A stretch of 21,227 bases of DNA from a virus, in the IMG/VR virus record IMGVR_UViG_3300042923_001207, positions 1 to 21,227 of that record; one strand, given 5' to 3'. The notes beneath the pieces are model-generated. The model saw only the letters and a list, made by a program, of their open reading frames with translations, was not told where the DNA came from and did not search any database. Shown piece after piece: positions 8,019 to 15,996 of this stretch; positions within the stretch are counted from its first letter, which is position 1, and every line of letters starts with the position of its first letter. The translations under genes were made by a program, and so were the position numbers.

Positions 8019-10322
8019 ATGGCTATTTTGAAGAAAAACTCCGGGGCGGATGCTTCTGGCTACCGTAAACTGTTTACTCACGTTAACAATGCCGTGGCAA
8101 ACTCCCTGACCATGTTACCGTCGAAAGAACACGCGAAGGCGGTTTCTGTATCCGTTGAGTCCTTCGGCGAGCTCTCTGGTTTTGACCGCGACAGCTACCA
8201 GAACAACTTCGAGCAGGTTGAATCTGCACTGAGCACTGCGGCGGTTGAAGCATTCAGCCTGGGCGATGAGCAGGACAAACAGGGTACTGGCGGCGCTTAC
8301 GGCTTCGCGGTTCCGCACATGGCTGCCAACATGCAGCGCGTAGCGACTGAAGCGGCTGCGGTCCTGATGCAGGGTCACAACAACGTCCGTGCTTACTACG
8401 GTGAGCAGAAGATGGATTCGTTCAACGCGTCTGACGTGGTGAAACATCAACAGGTTACTGTTGGTGGCGCGGGTGCTATCCCGACTATCCCTTCTACGGC
8501 GCTGCCGTCAATGGAATCGTTCGATGAGAAAGTCACCGACGAATGGCGTGAGCACTCTTACTCCATCGCGATGACCGCGGCTAAACAGCACGCGTTCAAC
8601 GAACTGTTCTACAAAACCCAAATCCTGACGCCGGACAATGCAGGTTTCATCCTGACTATCCGTCGTAACGTGGTCTGGGACGGTTGGACCTCTACCTCCC
8701 TGGATGGCAACGCGGTGAAGAACACCAAGCGTAACATCATGGAAGGTCTGCTGGACCACGAAGTGCTGGAAACTGAAACCACCGATCTGATTCCGGTACT
8801 GCGCGACGAAAACGCCAAGTACTTCGTTGATGACGCGCTGCTGCAACCGCAGAAAGTCGTGCAGAACGGCGAAGAGTTTGAAACCAACTACCTGAAGTTC
8901 GGTGTTGGCGCATTCAACCTCATCAAACTGGCGCAAACGCCGTCTCGTCTGTCTAAAGGTTCACCGAACCACACTGACTCACTGGACAGCCGTATTGCCC
9001 TGGACCACCTGCTGATTTCTGCTGGTAAAGGTTCAGCGACTGAAGTGTTTGACTACAACGTCAACCGCTCTAACTTCGCGCAGTTCCTGGCGACCCGTGA
9101 ATACAACTTCCGTGACACCACGGTCAAGTTCCATCACGATGACCTGGACCTGTCTGCGAACAAACAGACCATTGCCGGCGTTGACTCTGCTATCCTGGGC
9201 GCAGCCTATGCAGCGGGTTACACCTTCAAACTGGGTCTGAAAATCGACGGTGAGATGAACGTCGAATTCGGTAACGGTAACGTGCGTGTGGCCGAAGTTG
9301 GCATCGTGCGTGCATTCAAAGCGGGTAAAGAAGTTGCCCTCGACGATGCGACCCTGGCGCCACTGCTGAACGGTGTTACCTTCAAAGCTGAAGGCTTCAC
9401 GCTGGAATCTCGTCTGACCAACCTTAACCAGTTGGAACGCGGCCTGCTGATTGACTCCGACGTCATGAAACACGGCTTCATGATTCCTACTCTGTCTCCG
9501 CTGTGCATCCAGAAACCTGCACTGACCGAAGAAGAGAAAGTGTATCCGAAGATGGAAGCGCTGCAAAACGCCTACCGTCTCCAGCTGCGTAACGCCGGTG
9601 TGACCGCGCTGCTGAACCGTGCTGAAACCCTGGAAGACTTCCTGGGCAACGACACGCCACATCCGCTGGAATCACAGACGGGTCTGGAAGGTCTGGGTCA
9701 GTACTGGGTGAAACCGTACTTCATCCGCCGTGAAGTGGACGTGCTGGCTGAACTGAACAGCACCAACTCTTCTGGCCGTGTGGAAGATATCCAGGGTCTG
9801 TTCACGGGTATCATCCAGGAAACCATCTACCGCGCTGACCTGAAAACCGGTTACTCTTCTGCGCTGGAAATGGCCTTCCCAGGCTCTAACCCGAAACCAC
9901 ACGTAGCCATCGGTACTGACAAACGTCTGCCGACCTACCTGATGACTCAGGGTGATGACCGTACTGCGGGCATCGGCTTCAACTACACTATCGCGTCAAT
10001 CTCTGACCTGCGTATGTTGAACAAAGTCATCATGACCTTTACCCTGCCAGGCGAGAATGAAATTCATCCGCTTGACCACGGTATCCTGGGCATGATTCCG
10101 GAGTACATCGTGAACTTCGCGATGATTCGTGAGCAGCGTATCGCGAACGAAATCCGTCTGACGCCGCGCTACCGTCACTTCCACTTCCTGCCTATCATGA
10201 TGGTGCTGGACGTGGTTAACCTCGAAGAAGCTATCGCACTGCGTACCCATTACGCTGTCGATGCGACCATCGAGAACACTGTTAAAACGGAAGAGCAGAC
10301 CACCGCGCCTGTAACGCCGTGA
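8019..10322 (+). CDS. Major capsid protein, jumbo-phage (phiKZ-like, HK97-fold)
   Basis: A 767-aa protein close in length to phiKZ gp120 (about 750 aa). Codon use is the most biased in the window (CTG, CGT, GGT, AAC, GAA), as expected of the most abundant virion protein. The first ~165 residues are Ala/Ser/Glu-rich and look like a scaffold-type propeptide. They end at SME (164-166) followed by SF, which fits the S/A/G-x-E cleavage rule of phiKZ-type prohead proteases; further such sites are SVE at 45-47 and AVE at 75-77. After residue 167 the segment DEWREHS...LFYKTQILTPDNAGFILTIRR recalls the N-arm and start of the HK97 fold in jumbo-phage capsid proteins. It would form the icosahedral shell. 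Start is secured by AAGGA 8 bases upstream; a strong terminator follows 165 bases after the stop. Confidence 0.82.
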   Translation: MAILKKNSGADASGYRKLFTHVNNAVANSLTMLPSKEHAKAVSVSVESFGELSGFDRDSYQNNFEQVESALSTAAVEAFSLGDEQDKQGTGGAYGFAVPHMAANMQRVATEAAAVLMQGHNNVRAYYGEQKMDSFNASDVVKHQQVTVGGAGAIPTIPSTALPSMESFDEKVTDEWREHSYSIAMTAAKQHAFNELFYKTQILTPDNAGFILTIRRNVVWDGWTSTSLDGNAVKNTKRNIMEGLLDHEVLETETTDLIPVLRDENAKYFVDDALLQPQKVVQNGEEFETNYLKFGVGAFNLIKLAQTPSRLSKGSPNHTDSLDSRIALDHLLISAGKGSATEVFDYNVNRSNFAQFLATREYNFRDTTVKFHHDDLDLSANKQTIAGVDSAILGAAYAAGYTFKLGLKIDGEMNVEFGNGNVRVAEVGIVRAFKAGKEVALDDATLAPLLNGVTFKAEGFTLESRLTNLNQLERGLLIDSDVMKHGFMIPTLSPLCIQKPALTEEEKVYPKMEALQNAYRLQLRNAGVTALLNRAETLEDFLGNDTPHPLESQTGLEGLGQYWVKPYFIRREVDVLAELNSTNSSGRVEDIQGLFTGIIQETIYRADLKTGYSSALEMAFPGSNPKPHVAIGTDKRLPTYLMTQGDDRTAGIGFNYTIASISDLRMLNKVIMTFTLPGENEIHPLDHGILGMIPEYIVNFAMIREQRIANEIRLTPRYRHFHFLPIMMVLDVVNLEEAIALRTHYAVDATIENTVKTEEQTTAPVTP

Positions 10323-10486
10323 CTACAAGAAATCTTCGCGGATGAAGTGATGAATGGGTTCGGCCTTCCGGCTAGCAACCTGGTCGAACTCAGTAGTAAG
10401 GTCAAGACGACCGTGCTTACTGGTTTTCGATATCCGAATGGATTTGGGCCCGTGAGTTAATCTTGTAGCAACCGTGTAGCACAAGC
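10323..10486 (+). other. Structured non-coding 3' region after the capsid gene
   Basis: About 165 bases between the capsid stop and its terminator, far longer than other gaps here. No supported coding frame on the + strand. It can fold: AGTAAG (10395-10400) pairs with CTTACT (10416-10421), enclosing GTC/GAC (10401-10403/10409-10411), and CTTGT (10462-10466) pairs with ACAAG (10481-10485) beside the terminator stem. It could be a structured 3' UTR or a small RNA processed from it. No tRNA features (anticodon arm, GTTCRANNC T-loop) are seen. Confidence 0.4.
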
Positions 10487-10518
10487 CAGAGGGAGCCTTC
10501 GGGCTCCCTCTGCTTTTA
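10487..10518 (+). terminator. Intrinsic terminator of the capsid unit (UUCG loop)
   Basis: CAGAGGGAGCC (10487-10497) and GGCTCCCTCTG (10502-10512) form a perfect 11-bp stem closed by a C(TTCG)G tetraloop, followed by CTTTTA. A strong rho-independent terminator ending transcription of the capsid gene. Confidence 0.85.
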
Positions 10519-10542
10519 TGCTGTCTTAAAATAAGTCGAGTA

Positions 10543-10550
10543 TATATTAC
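10543..10550 (+). promoter_or_regulatory. Candidate early promoter (exact TATATTAC)
   Basis: An exact TATATTAC in an AT-rich stretch, 25 bases after the capsid terminator and 45 bases before the next ATG. TATATTAC is the conserved core reported for phiKZ early promoters used by the virion RNA polymerase. I noticed no second copy in the window. A chance match to 8 bases in ~21 kb is possible, but the position in the only intergenic AT-rich stretch is right. Confidence 0.45.
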
Positions 10551-10595
10551 CCAAGTGATTGTGTTATCTGTAATCAAACAATCTGTAGGTGAGTA

Positions 10596-11675
10596 ATGGA
10601 ATCTTCAACCCGAAAACTGCCGACTCATGCTCCACGGACTCGACGGTACTACACGGCGACAACGGGGGAGATTTGTGAGGACGACGTTCATTCTGCCAGA
10701 ATGCCACGCTTTACCGTGGCGAACAGCGTGGTCAACAATACCGGGTATGACCTCTATATCCGTGGACGTGACAACGTGACCCATTGCATTCGCGGTAACG
10801 TGGTGAACACCGAGTTACGCAAAGGCATCTATTATACGGCAGGGTATTTTTCAGACGACAAAGTGGAGTTCGATGTGCGCCGGGAAGTGCACAACAACTT
10901 AAACCGCGGCGGGTCTGCCATTGTACAAAACGTCCCAAAGAGCCGACCGCATGGCACCGGGATACGCCCAGGAGAACTGACCAAACACTATTACATTGCT
11001 TACGAAGATATTGCCGCCCGGGGCGGCTGTTTGTACTTACGGGAAATCGACGTGATGGTTTCCTTAAACGAGCTTCGGCATATGCCGGACCATATCGCCA
11101 ACAGCGAAGGGTATCTGGATGTGCTGGAGGAGATGGTAAAACAGATGGAGGATAACAGCGCGGGCATCATGATAGGGGTGATAGACAACGCCAATGTCTG
11201 GGGCACGCATTACATGAACCTGAACGGCGATGTGCAGCGGATAACGCCGGTAACCAACTCGATGCGCGCCGACGGCGTGTACATCCTGCGCAAGGGGCTG
11301 AATGACCATCCCAATGAGGTGAAGGTCGATTTCTACGCCCTCGACAAATTAAATGAGTCAGCATACTGTCCGGTGAAGTTTTTCCGGACGCCCGCAGAAG
11401 CGATTAGCTTCGGTGATGTTTCGACTCAAGCGGCACGGTTATGGGAGAAAGAGAAAGCGGAGTACGAGCGTGAAATCTTTCGCCTGAAAGCGGAGTCAGA
11501 AAGAGAGGGTTTGCTACGCAAAGACTTCTACGAAGAAAAGAGCCTGAACCGCAAAGACGACAGCGAGAACCTGAAAATGTTCGTCGCCTCAGTCGGGGTG
11601 GTTGGGGGGATTTTTACGTTGGTCAGCAAACTCGGGAGTGTACTTCGCCCTGCCAGTTTACTAGGGCTTCTGTAA
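10596..11675 (+). CDS. Unknown protein with C-terminal coiled coil and hydrophobic tail (359 aa)
   Basis: Unrecognised. AGGTGAG precedes the ATG closely. Residues 1-30 are Arg/Thr-rich; about 40-270 look like one or two mixed alpha/beta domains (YDLYIRGRDNVTHCIRG; GVIDNANVWGTHYMNLNG). Residues about 280-327 are highly charged and heptad-like (ARLWEKEKAEYEREIFRLKAE), consistent with a coiled coil. The last ~32 residues, beginning MFVASVGVVGGIFTLV, are hydrophobic and could anchor the protein in a membrane or pack in a particle. First gene after the capsid terminator and a candidate early promoter, 11 bp before the next gene, so probably heads a transcription unit. Could be a membrane-associated infection protein or a head/tail structural protein; the sequence does not decide. 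Confidence 0.68.
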   Translation: MESSTRKLPTHAPRTRRYYTATTGEICEDDVHSARMPRFTVANSVVNNTGYDLYIRGRDNVTHCIRGNVVNTELRKGIYYTAGYFSDDKVEFDVRREVHNNLNRGGSAIVQNVPKSRPHGTGIRPGELTKHYYIAYEDIAARGGCLYLREIDVMVSLNELRHMPDHIANSEGYLDVLEEMVKQMEDNSAGIMIGVIDNANVWGTHYMNLNGDVQRITPVTNSMRADGVYILRKGLNDHPNEVKVDFYALDKLNESAYCPVKFFRTPAEAISFGDVSTQAARLWEKEKAEYEREIFRLKAESEREGLLRKDFYEEKSLNRKDDSENLKMFVASVGVVGGIFTLVSKLGSVLRPASLLGLL

Positions 11676-11686
11676 TAGAGGGTGTT

Positions 11687-13333
11687 ATGGACGCAGAGTT
11701 ATTCCGTATGATTCAGGCCGACCAGCCACAGTTTAATCCGCGCATCTGCGAGGGTTATGTGATGGAAGCCATGGAAAAGGATCTGGACTATCTGGACCGT
11801 ATTCTGAAATGTGCGGACGAGGGGTTTCCATCTTACTTCCGGTATGTCGATATCCGACGGGTCTCGGTGGAAGAAGATTTACGTGAGACGTTTGGGAAGA
11901 AAGGGAACAACGATGGCCGCCGTGAATTTGACATTGCGGAGTCGGACCTTTATCCCGTGGACATCCACTTCATTTATAAGCAGCAATCGCCAGCAATGGA
12001 TATCCCGATTGTTAAGCGTATGTATTTACCGTATGTCGGGGAAGCCGGGAAGTTAATGTTGGCCGGTACGGTCAACGTCATTAACGCCGTACTCGGTGAC
12101 CCCATCATCAGTCCGTCTGACCGTGAAGTGTTTGTCATGGTGAACCGGGCGAAGTTCTCGCTGGAACGTATGCCCTACCCGGTGCACGTTAACCGCGAAA
12201 CCATCCACACCTATTGTGTCACCGCCCCGGTGTACAACGGGCAGCCGGATAAGACCCCGGAGAGCCGCTTCTTACCCAAGACGCGCGCCACCACCGGACA
12301 TTACCTCTTCTGCAAGTATGGCGTAACGGAAGCCTTTAAGCGCTTCTACGACGTGACCGTGCAGATTATGGAAACGGATGCCGCGCAGGACCAGTACGAT
12401 TCTGCCGAGTACACCATCATCACCTCGAAGTTTGAATCCGGCCGCGTTAAGCCACCGGACTACAAGCGCAAAGGCGATTACTTCCCGAACCGTCTGGCGT
12501 TAGTGTTTTCCACCGAAGACATCGTACGCAAGCCGGGCATCACGGTGTTGGCCGCACACTTCTTCTACGTGCTGGACCACTACCCCGAAATGGACCTGGA
12601 GTTTATTGACCAGACGGACACCTGGCGTGTCACGATGGGCTATGTACTCTTTCGTTCAACCGAGTCCGAAGGGAAACTGTTGAACAAGGTGGACGGACAC
12701 CTCGAGTCGCTCGACACGTATGTCGATGCGGAAGCGCGTGTGATTCTTCAGGACATGGGGATTAACACCGGTAACATCTACGACCTGTTCTCATACATGA
12801 ACGACCACATCACCGACCTGATGACGTCGTCAGACCCCGGCAACATGTGGGAGAAATATTTGCTGGTCTTGCGTTATGTCCTCTCGGGGGTAACGGAAGG
12901 TATCTTTAATCTGACCTGGAACCTGCAACGCGAGAAAGGCGTCGTTCCACTCAAGAAGTTACAACGCATCCTGGCCCTGCGGCTGAAACCACACGCGTTT
13001 CTGCACACCCGTCAGGGACATGGCGAAATCACCAGCGTCCAGTACCCGGGCGACTGTTACTTGTTGAAGTTTACCTGTAATGCCATTCGCCAGACCAACG
13101 CCGTGGTGCAACCAGGCGGGAAACGTAAAGTCATTAACACCAATGACAAAGCGTATCACCTGCACCCGAGTATCCTCCAGTGTGGTTCCATGTGGAACTT
13201 CCCGAAAGGCTCACCGGATGGTCGTACCAAGATTAACCCGTTTGCCATGATTGACGGCTATGGGAAATTCCTCGAGAACATGCAGTTCCGTGTCCTCATG
13301 CAGTTGGTCGCCGAAGAAACATCGACGTATTAA
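11687..13333 (+). CDS. Unknown 548-aa protein
   Basis: Unrecognised. GAGGGTG precedes the start. A soluble, mixed alpha/beta protein rich in Asp, Tyr and Val, with no signal or membrane segment. A beta-rich region (about residues 80-215; YPVDIHFIYKQQ, GDPIISPSDREVFVMVNRAK) is followed by a helical middle (about 345-440) and a C-terminus with basic, Gly-rich loops (QPGGKRKVI; GSPDGRTKINPFAMIDGYGK). I considered a phage multisubunit RNA-polymerase subunit because of its size and basic Gly loops, but saw no NADFDGD metal motif or other diagnostic element. It lies 11 bp after the coiled-coil gene and before the RS-rich gene, so is probably co-transcribed. Confidence 0.7.
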   Translation: MDAELFRMIQADQPQFNPRICEGYVMEAMEKDLDYLDRILKCADEGFPSYFRYVDIRRVSVEEDLRETFGKKGNNDGRREFDIAESDLYPVDIHFIYKQQSPAMDIPIVKRMYLPYVGEAGKLMLAGTVNVINAVLGDPIISPSDREVFVMVNRAKFSLERMPYPVHVNRETIHTYCVTAPVYNGQPDKTPESRFLPKTRATTGHYLFCKYGVTEAFKRFYDVTVQIMETDAAQDQYDSAEYTIITSKFESGRVKPPDYKRKGDYFPNRLALVFSTEDIVRKPGITVLAAHFFYVLDHYPEMDLEFIDQTDTWRVTMGYVLFRSTESEGKLLNKVDGHLESLDTYVDAEARVILQDMGINTGNIYDLFSYMNDHITDLMTSSDPGNMWEKYLLVLRYVLSGVTEGIFNLTWNLQREKGVVPLKKLQRILALRLKPHAFLHTRQGHGEITSVQYPGDCYLLKFTCNAIRQTNAVVQPGGKRKVINTNDKAYHLHPSILQCGSMWNFPKGSPDGRTKINPFAMIDGYGKFLENMQFRVLMQLVAEETSTY

Positions 13334-13348
13334 ACATTTTAGTTTTTC

Positions 13349-13360
13349 ATAAGGGGTTTT
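13349..13360 (+). promoter_or_regulatory. Repeated leader element ATAAGGGGTTTT (copy 1)
   Basis: ATAAGGGGTTTT precedes the 703-aa gene. Near-identical copies precede the 136-aa gene (ATAAGGGGTCTT, 15509-15520) and the 175-aa gene (ATAAGAGGTTTT, 15981-15992), all 4-6 bases before ATG. The AAGGGG/AAGAGG part serves as ribosome-binding site; conservation of the flanking ATA and T-run suggests an extra role. Confidence 0.5.
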
Positions 13361-13366
13361 AGTATC

Positions 13367-15478
13367 ATGCCAGATATCCGCCAGTTAGAAGACGACATCA
13401 TCGACATCCTGAAAGACGAGTCCCGTGACAGTGACTTGTTTGACATCTATCGGGAAGAGGTGGCCGAAGACAATTACACCAACCGCGAGTTTGACTCGTT
13501 ACTGAAGTTCGTGAACGACGGGTTGGAATTTTATCTCGAACTGAAACCGCGTGCACGGCCTGATGACGTGATTTACCAGCTGATTCGCATGAAAGCCGGT
13601 GACTATGTCCTGGCTGACCGTAAGCTGGAAGAGGAACTGAGTGACCGTGACTACCGGGAAGCGAAAGCGGCCCGTGATGAAGCGGACATCTTCCTGGAAG
13701 CCATGGAGAAAGACCGCGGTGGTCGCGGACGTTCACGTGGCCGGGGTCGCGATGACCGGGATGACCGTGGGCGTTCAGGTGGCGACCGCAGCTTTGACCG
13801 GGGTGGTCGTAGCAGCAGCCGTTCCAGCAGCCGCAGCACGGGTGGGCGTTCGTCTCGCCGGGAAGAGCCGGTGGACCGCAGTTCCCGTCGTCAGTCTCGT
13901 GGTCGGGGAACCGATACCCAGTTCGAAGCCCGTCGTCAGGAAAAACAGTCGACGCCGGTTATCGTCGGTGAAGGGAACCAGTTGGCGGCATTACGCGCCC
14001 AGCTTTCGTCTCGTCCGGTAGAAGAACCGCAGGCGCCTGCTGCACCGGTTAATGATGGGCGTGCACCGCGCGGGTTTGAACGGGCCAGTCGTCAGGAGAT
14101 GCCGAACCCGGAAGAAGTGAACACCGTCGCAGAACGTCGTCCTGCCGTGGAGATGAAGTACCAGGATACGCCACAACGTGCGCCAGAAGAAAGCGATGTG
14201 GTGCGCACGCGTCAGCAATGGCTCGACGACGGCTTTGATGTGGAAGACGAAGCCTTTATCCTGGACCTGCCGGTGCGTCCCTACAGTTTCGAGAACCCGA
14301 CACATCTCCCTTTCTTTTATGAACCGGACACTAAACGTCCGAAGTGGCGCTGTGCAGCAGACGGCTACCGTGAACTTACCTTCAGAGAAGTGGATATGAA
14401 CTACGACGACGCCATGATTCCGGACTTCGGTCGTCCGGCAGCGCTGGATAAAGGCGTGAAGACTGCGGTTGCCCTGTTAAAGGGCACGGCTGCCTCGTAC
14501 CGTTATCAGCCGCTGGATGTTGCGGCGGACATCGAGAACCAGAAAGCCCAACACCAGAAAGACGTGGAAGCGTGGGAGCAGGAAAACGAAGGGAAACCGG
14601 ACGAGGAGAAATCACCGAAGCCGTTACTGGTGCTGGAAGGCATCGAAGTGAACCACGCGACCATTACTCACCCCGGGACCGTGACCAGCTTCAGCCTGAA
14701 TGAAACCCGTGTCAAAGTGGCCACCACCTTGGCCGAACTGGGTACGGATGGTGCAGCCTCTACCAACATCGAAGTCGACGCCCGTGAGCTGGAACTGGTA
14801 TACCAGGTCAGCGACGAAGCCGAGTACCTTGAGCTGATTGATGGCCTGCGTCTGTTCTCTCAGTCTGCGGTGTCTGAAACCACCAGTTACAAAGCGTACC
14901 ACGACCGCCTGCTGACCTTACGGGGTCAAATCCCAGCGGCACTGTGGATTGCCATCAACAAACGCCTCACAGCCGTTGTCAACGATTGTCTGCGCGGTAA
15001 CATGGCGATTCCTGCGTCGATTGACGACTTCTCCGCTGACGGCCTGACCTTTATCGCTGAGCTGGACAAAGAGTTCGGTCGGACCACGATTGAGCGTTTT
15101 GACCGTTATGGCCGGGAGATGATGCGTCAGTTCCATTTCGTGACCTTCAAACCGTCTGACCTGGAAGGCTTGCCACCACGTTGTGTGTACTTTATGGAGC
15201 GTCAGCACCTGGTGTTCATGCCGTTCTCAGCGCCAGAGCTGGGTGTCATGTCACCGGTGGGGTATAGCGATGTGCCGTCTCGGGCCGCGCGTGTGACCCG
15301 TGCTGCGTCACCGATGCTGCACAAAGCTCTCCTGGGCTTCACCAATCAGGAAACCGCCACCGACGCCCACTTCGGTATCACCCGTAAGCTGGTTCTGGCT
15401 GACGGGACGGTACTGGACGTGTTCCGCAGCTGGTACGACATCAACGAATCAGAGTACCTGGTTCGCATCGCCAAGTAA
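13367..15478 (+). CDS. Unknown 703-aa protein with an Arg/Ser/Gly-rich (RS/RG) tract
   Basis: Family not recognised. Residues 1-115 are acidic and helical. From about 117 to 180 the protein is almost only Arg, Gly, Ser and Asp, with RGRGR, DDRDDRG, SSSRSSSRS and RSSRR runs, resembling eukaryotic RGG and RS domains. A Pro/Glu-rich linker (about 190-300) leads to a folded region of about 400 residues (300-703; PVRPYSFENPTHLPFFYEP; FDRYGREMMRQFHFVTF). RS/RG tracts usually bind RNA or DNA and drive condensation, so this is probably a nucleic-acid-binding or scaffold-like protein; that is inference. It could also be an internal head protein. AAGGGG precedes the start and a terminator follows the stop by 8 bases. 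Confidence 0.7.
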   Translation: MPDIRQLEDDIIDILKDESRDSDLFDIYREEVAEDNYTNREFDSLLKFVNDGLEFYLELKPRARPDDVIYQLIRMKAGDYVLADRKLEEELSDRDYREAKAARDEADIFLEAMEKDRGGRGRSRGRGRDDRDDRGRSGGDRSFDRGGRSSSRSSSRSTGGRSSRREEPVDRSSRRQSRGRGTDTQFEARRQEKQSTPVIVGEGNQLAALRAQLSSRPVEEPQAPAAPVNDGRAPRGFERASRQEMPNPEEVNTVAERRPAVEMKYQDTPQRAPEESDVVRTRQQWLDDGFDVEDEAFILDLPVRPYSFENPTHLPFFYEPDTKRPKWRCAADGYRELTFREVDMNYDDAMIPDFGRPAALDKGVKTAVALLKGTAASYRYQPLDVAADIENQKAQHQKDVEAWEQENEGKPDEEKSPKPLLVLEGIEVNHATITHPGTVTSFSLNETRVKVATTLAELGTDGAASTNIEVDARELELVYQVSDEAEYLELIDGLRLFSQSAVSETTSYKAYHDRLLTLRGQIPAALWIAINKRLTAVVNDCLRGNMAIPASIDDFSADGLTFIAELDKEFGRTTIERFDRYGREMMRQFHFVTFKPSDLEGLPPRCVYFMERQHLVFMPFSAPELGVMSPVGYSDVPSRAARVTRAASPMLHKALLGFTNQETATDAHFGITRKLVLADGTVLDVFRSWYDINESEYLVRIAK

Positions 15479-15486
15479 TATACCGC

Positions 15487-15510
15487 AGGGAGCTTCGGCT
15501 CCCTCTTTAT
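15487..15510 (+). terminator. Intrinsic terminator after the RS-rich gene (UUCG loop)
   Basis: AGGGAGC (15487-15493) and GCTCCCT (15498-15504) form a 7-bp stem with a C(TTCG)G tetraloop, followed by CTTTAT. The hairpin core closely matches the capsid terminator at 10487, a shortened version of the same design. Confidence 0.75.
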
Positions 15511-15520
15511 AAGGGGTCTT
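15509..15520 (+). promoter_or_regulatory. Repeated leader element ATAAGGGGTCTT (copy 2)
   Basis: Second copy of the leader seen at 13349, here directly after the terminator hairpin and 4 bases before the ATG of the 136-aa gene. It contains that gene's ribosome-binding site. Any promoter for the gene must lie in or upstream of the terminator. Confidence 0.45.
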
Positions 15521-15524
15521 TTTC

Positions 15525-15935
15525 ATGAGCTATAAAGGTACCGTGTTGTTGTCACTGATTGATGACAAGCACAATGTCATTCCCAGCATCACCCCGGAAG
15601 GGTGCACCATCATTGCGGCCCCGCCTGAAATGATTCGCGCGTTCGACCAGTACGTGGTGGATGCCCGCTCTTTCCACAAAGTGATTGAGGGGTACACCAA
15701 CCTCTTCCACAGCATCGTGGCCTTTGAACGGGAAGCCATCAAAGACTACCCGGACCATGTTCGCTTTGACGGCATTCTGCTGCGCAACCGCAACATCAAC
15801 TCGTCGGTCATCTATTACCTGACCAGCAAGTTAAAAGAAGCCGGCTATCGCCTGGTCTTCTCGGAACAGAAACGCCTGGCCAAGAGCAGTCCGGCCGAAT
15901 ACGTTCCCAGCTATTTCATCACCTTCGATTTCTAA
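15525..15935 (+). CDS. Small unknown protein (136 aa)
   Basis: Unrecognised. A compact mixed alpha/beta protein of ordinary composition, without membrane segments. It opens with a beta-like stretch (KGTVLLSLIDDKHNVIPSI), has helical middle parts (about residues 33-70 and 88-108) and ends in a beta-like stretch (PSYFITFDF). Start supported by AAGGGG in the repeated leader. It is flanked by intrinsic terminators on both sides, an isolated unit between the RS-rich gene and the 175-aa gene. Confidence 0.65.
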   Translation: MSYKGTVLLSLIDDKHNVIPSITPEGCTIIAAPPEMIRAFDQYVVDARSFHKVIEGYTNLFHSIVAFEREAIKDYPDHVRFDGILLRNRNINSSVIYYLTSKLKEAGYRLVFSEQKRLAKSSPAEYVPSYFITFDF

Positions 15936-15944
15936 CCCCCCCGA

Positions 15945-15973
15945 CAGAGAGGCTGCGGTCTCTCTGCTTTTTA
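15945..15973 (+). terminator. Intrinsic terminator after the 136-aa gene
   Basis: CAGAGAGGC (15945-15953) pairs with GTCTCTCTG (15958-15966), 9 bp with one G-T pair, around a TGCG loop, followed by CTTTTTA. A clear rho-independent terminator. Confidence 0.78.
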
Positions 15974-15980
15974 TATCTTA

Positions 15981-15992
15981 ATAAGAGGTTTT
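15981..15992 (+). promoter_or_regulatory. Repeated leader element ATAAGAGGTTTT (copy 3)
   Basis: Third copy of the leader, differing from copy 1 at a single base, placed 4 bases before the ATG of the 175-aa gene and just after a terminator. It includes the AAGAGG ribosome-binding site. Confidence 0.45.
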
Positions 15993-15996
15993 CATC

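Noticed and set aside
10323-10486. tRNA or tmRNA in the capsid 3' region
   Set aside because: No cloverleaf, T-loop consensus or acceptor stem could be built.
10323-10577. 84-codon - strand open frame over the capsid 3' region
   Set aside because: It would cross the strong terminator hairpin and the candidate promoter, and its product has no sensible pattern.
11687-13333. Phage multisubunit RNA-polymerase subunit
   Set aside because: Size and basic Gly-rich loops were suggestive, but no NADFDGD motif or other diagnostic beta or beta-prime block is visible.
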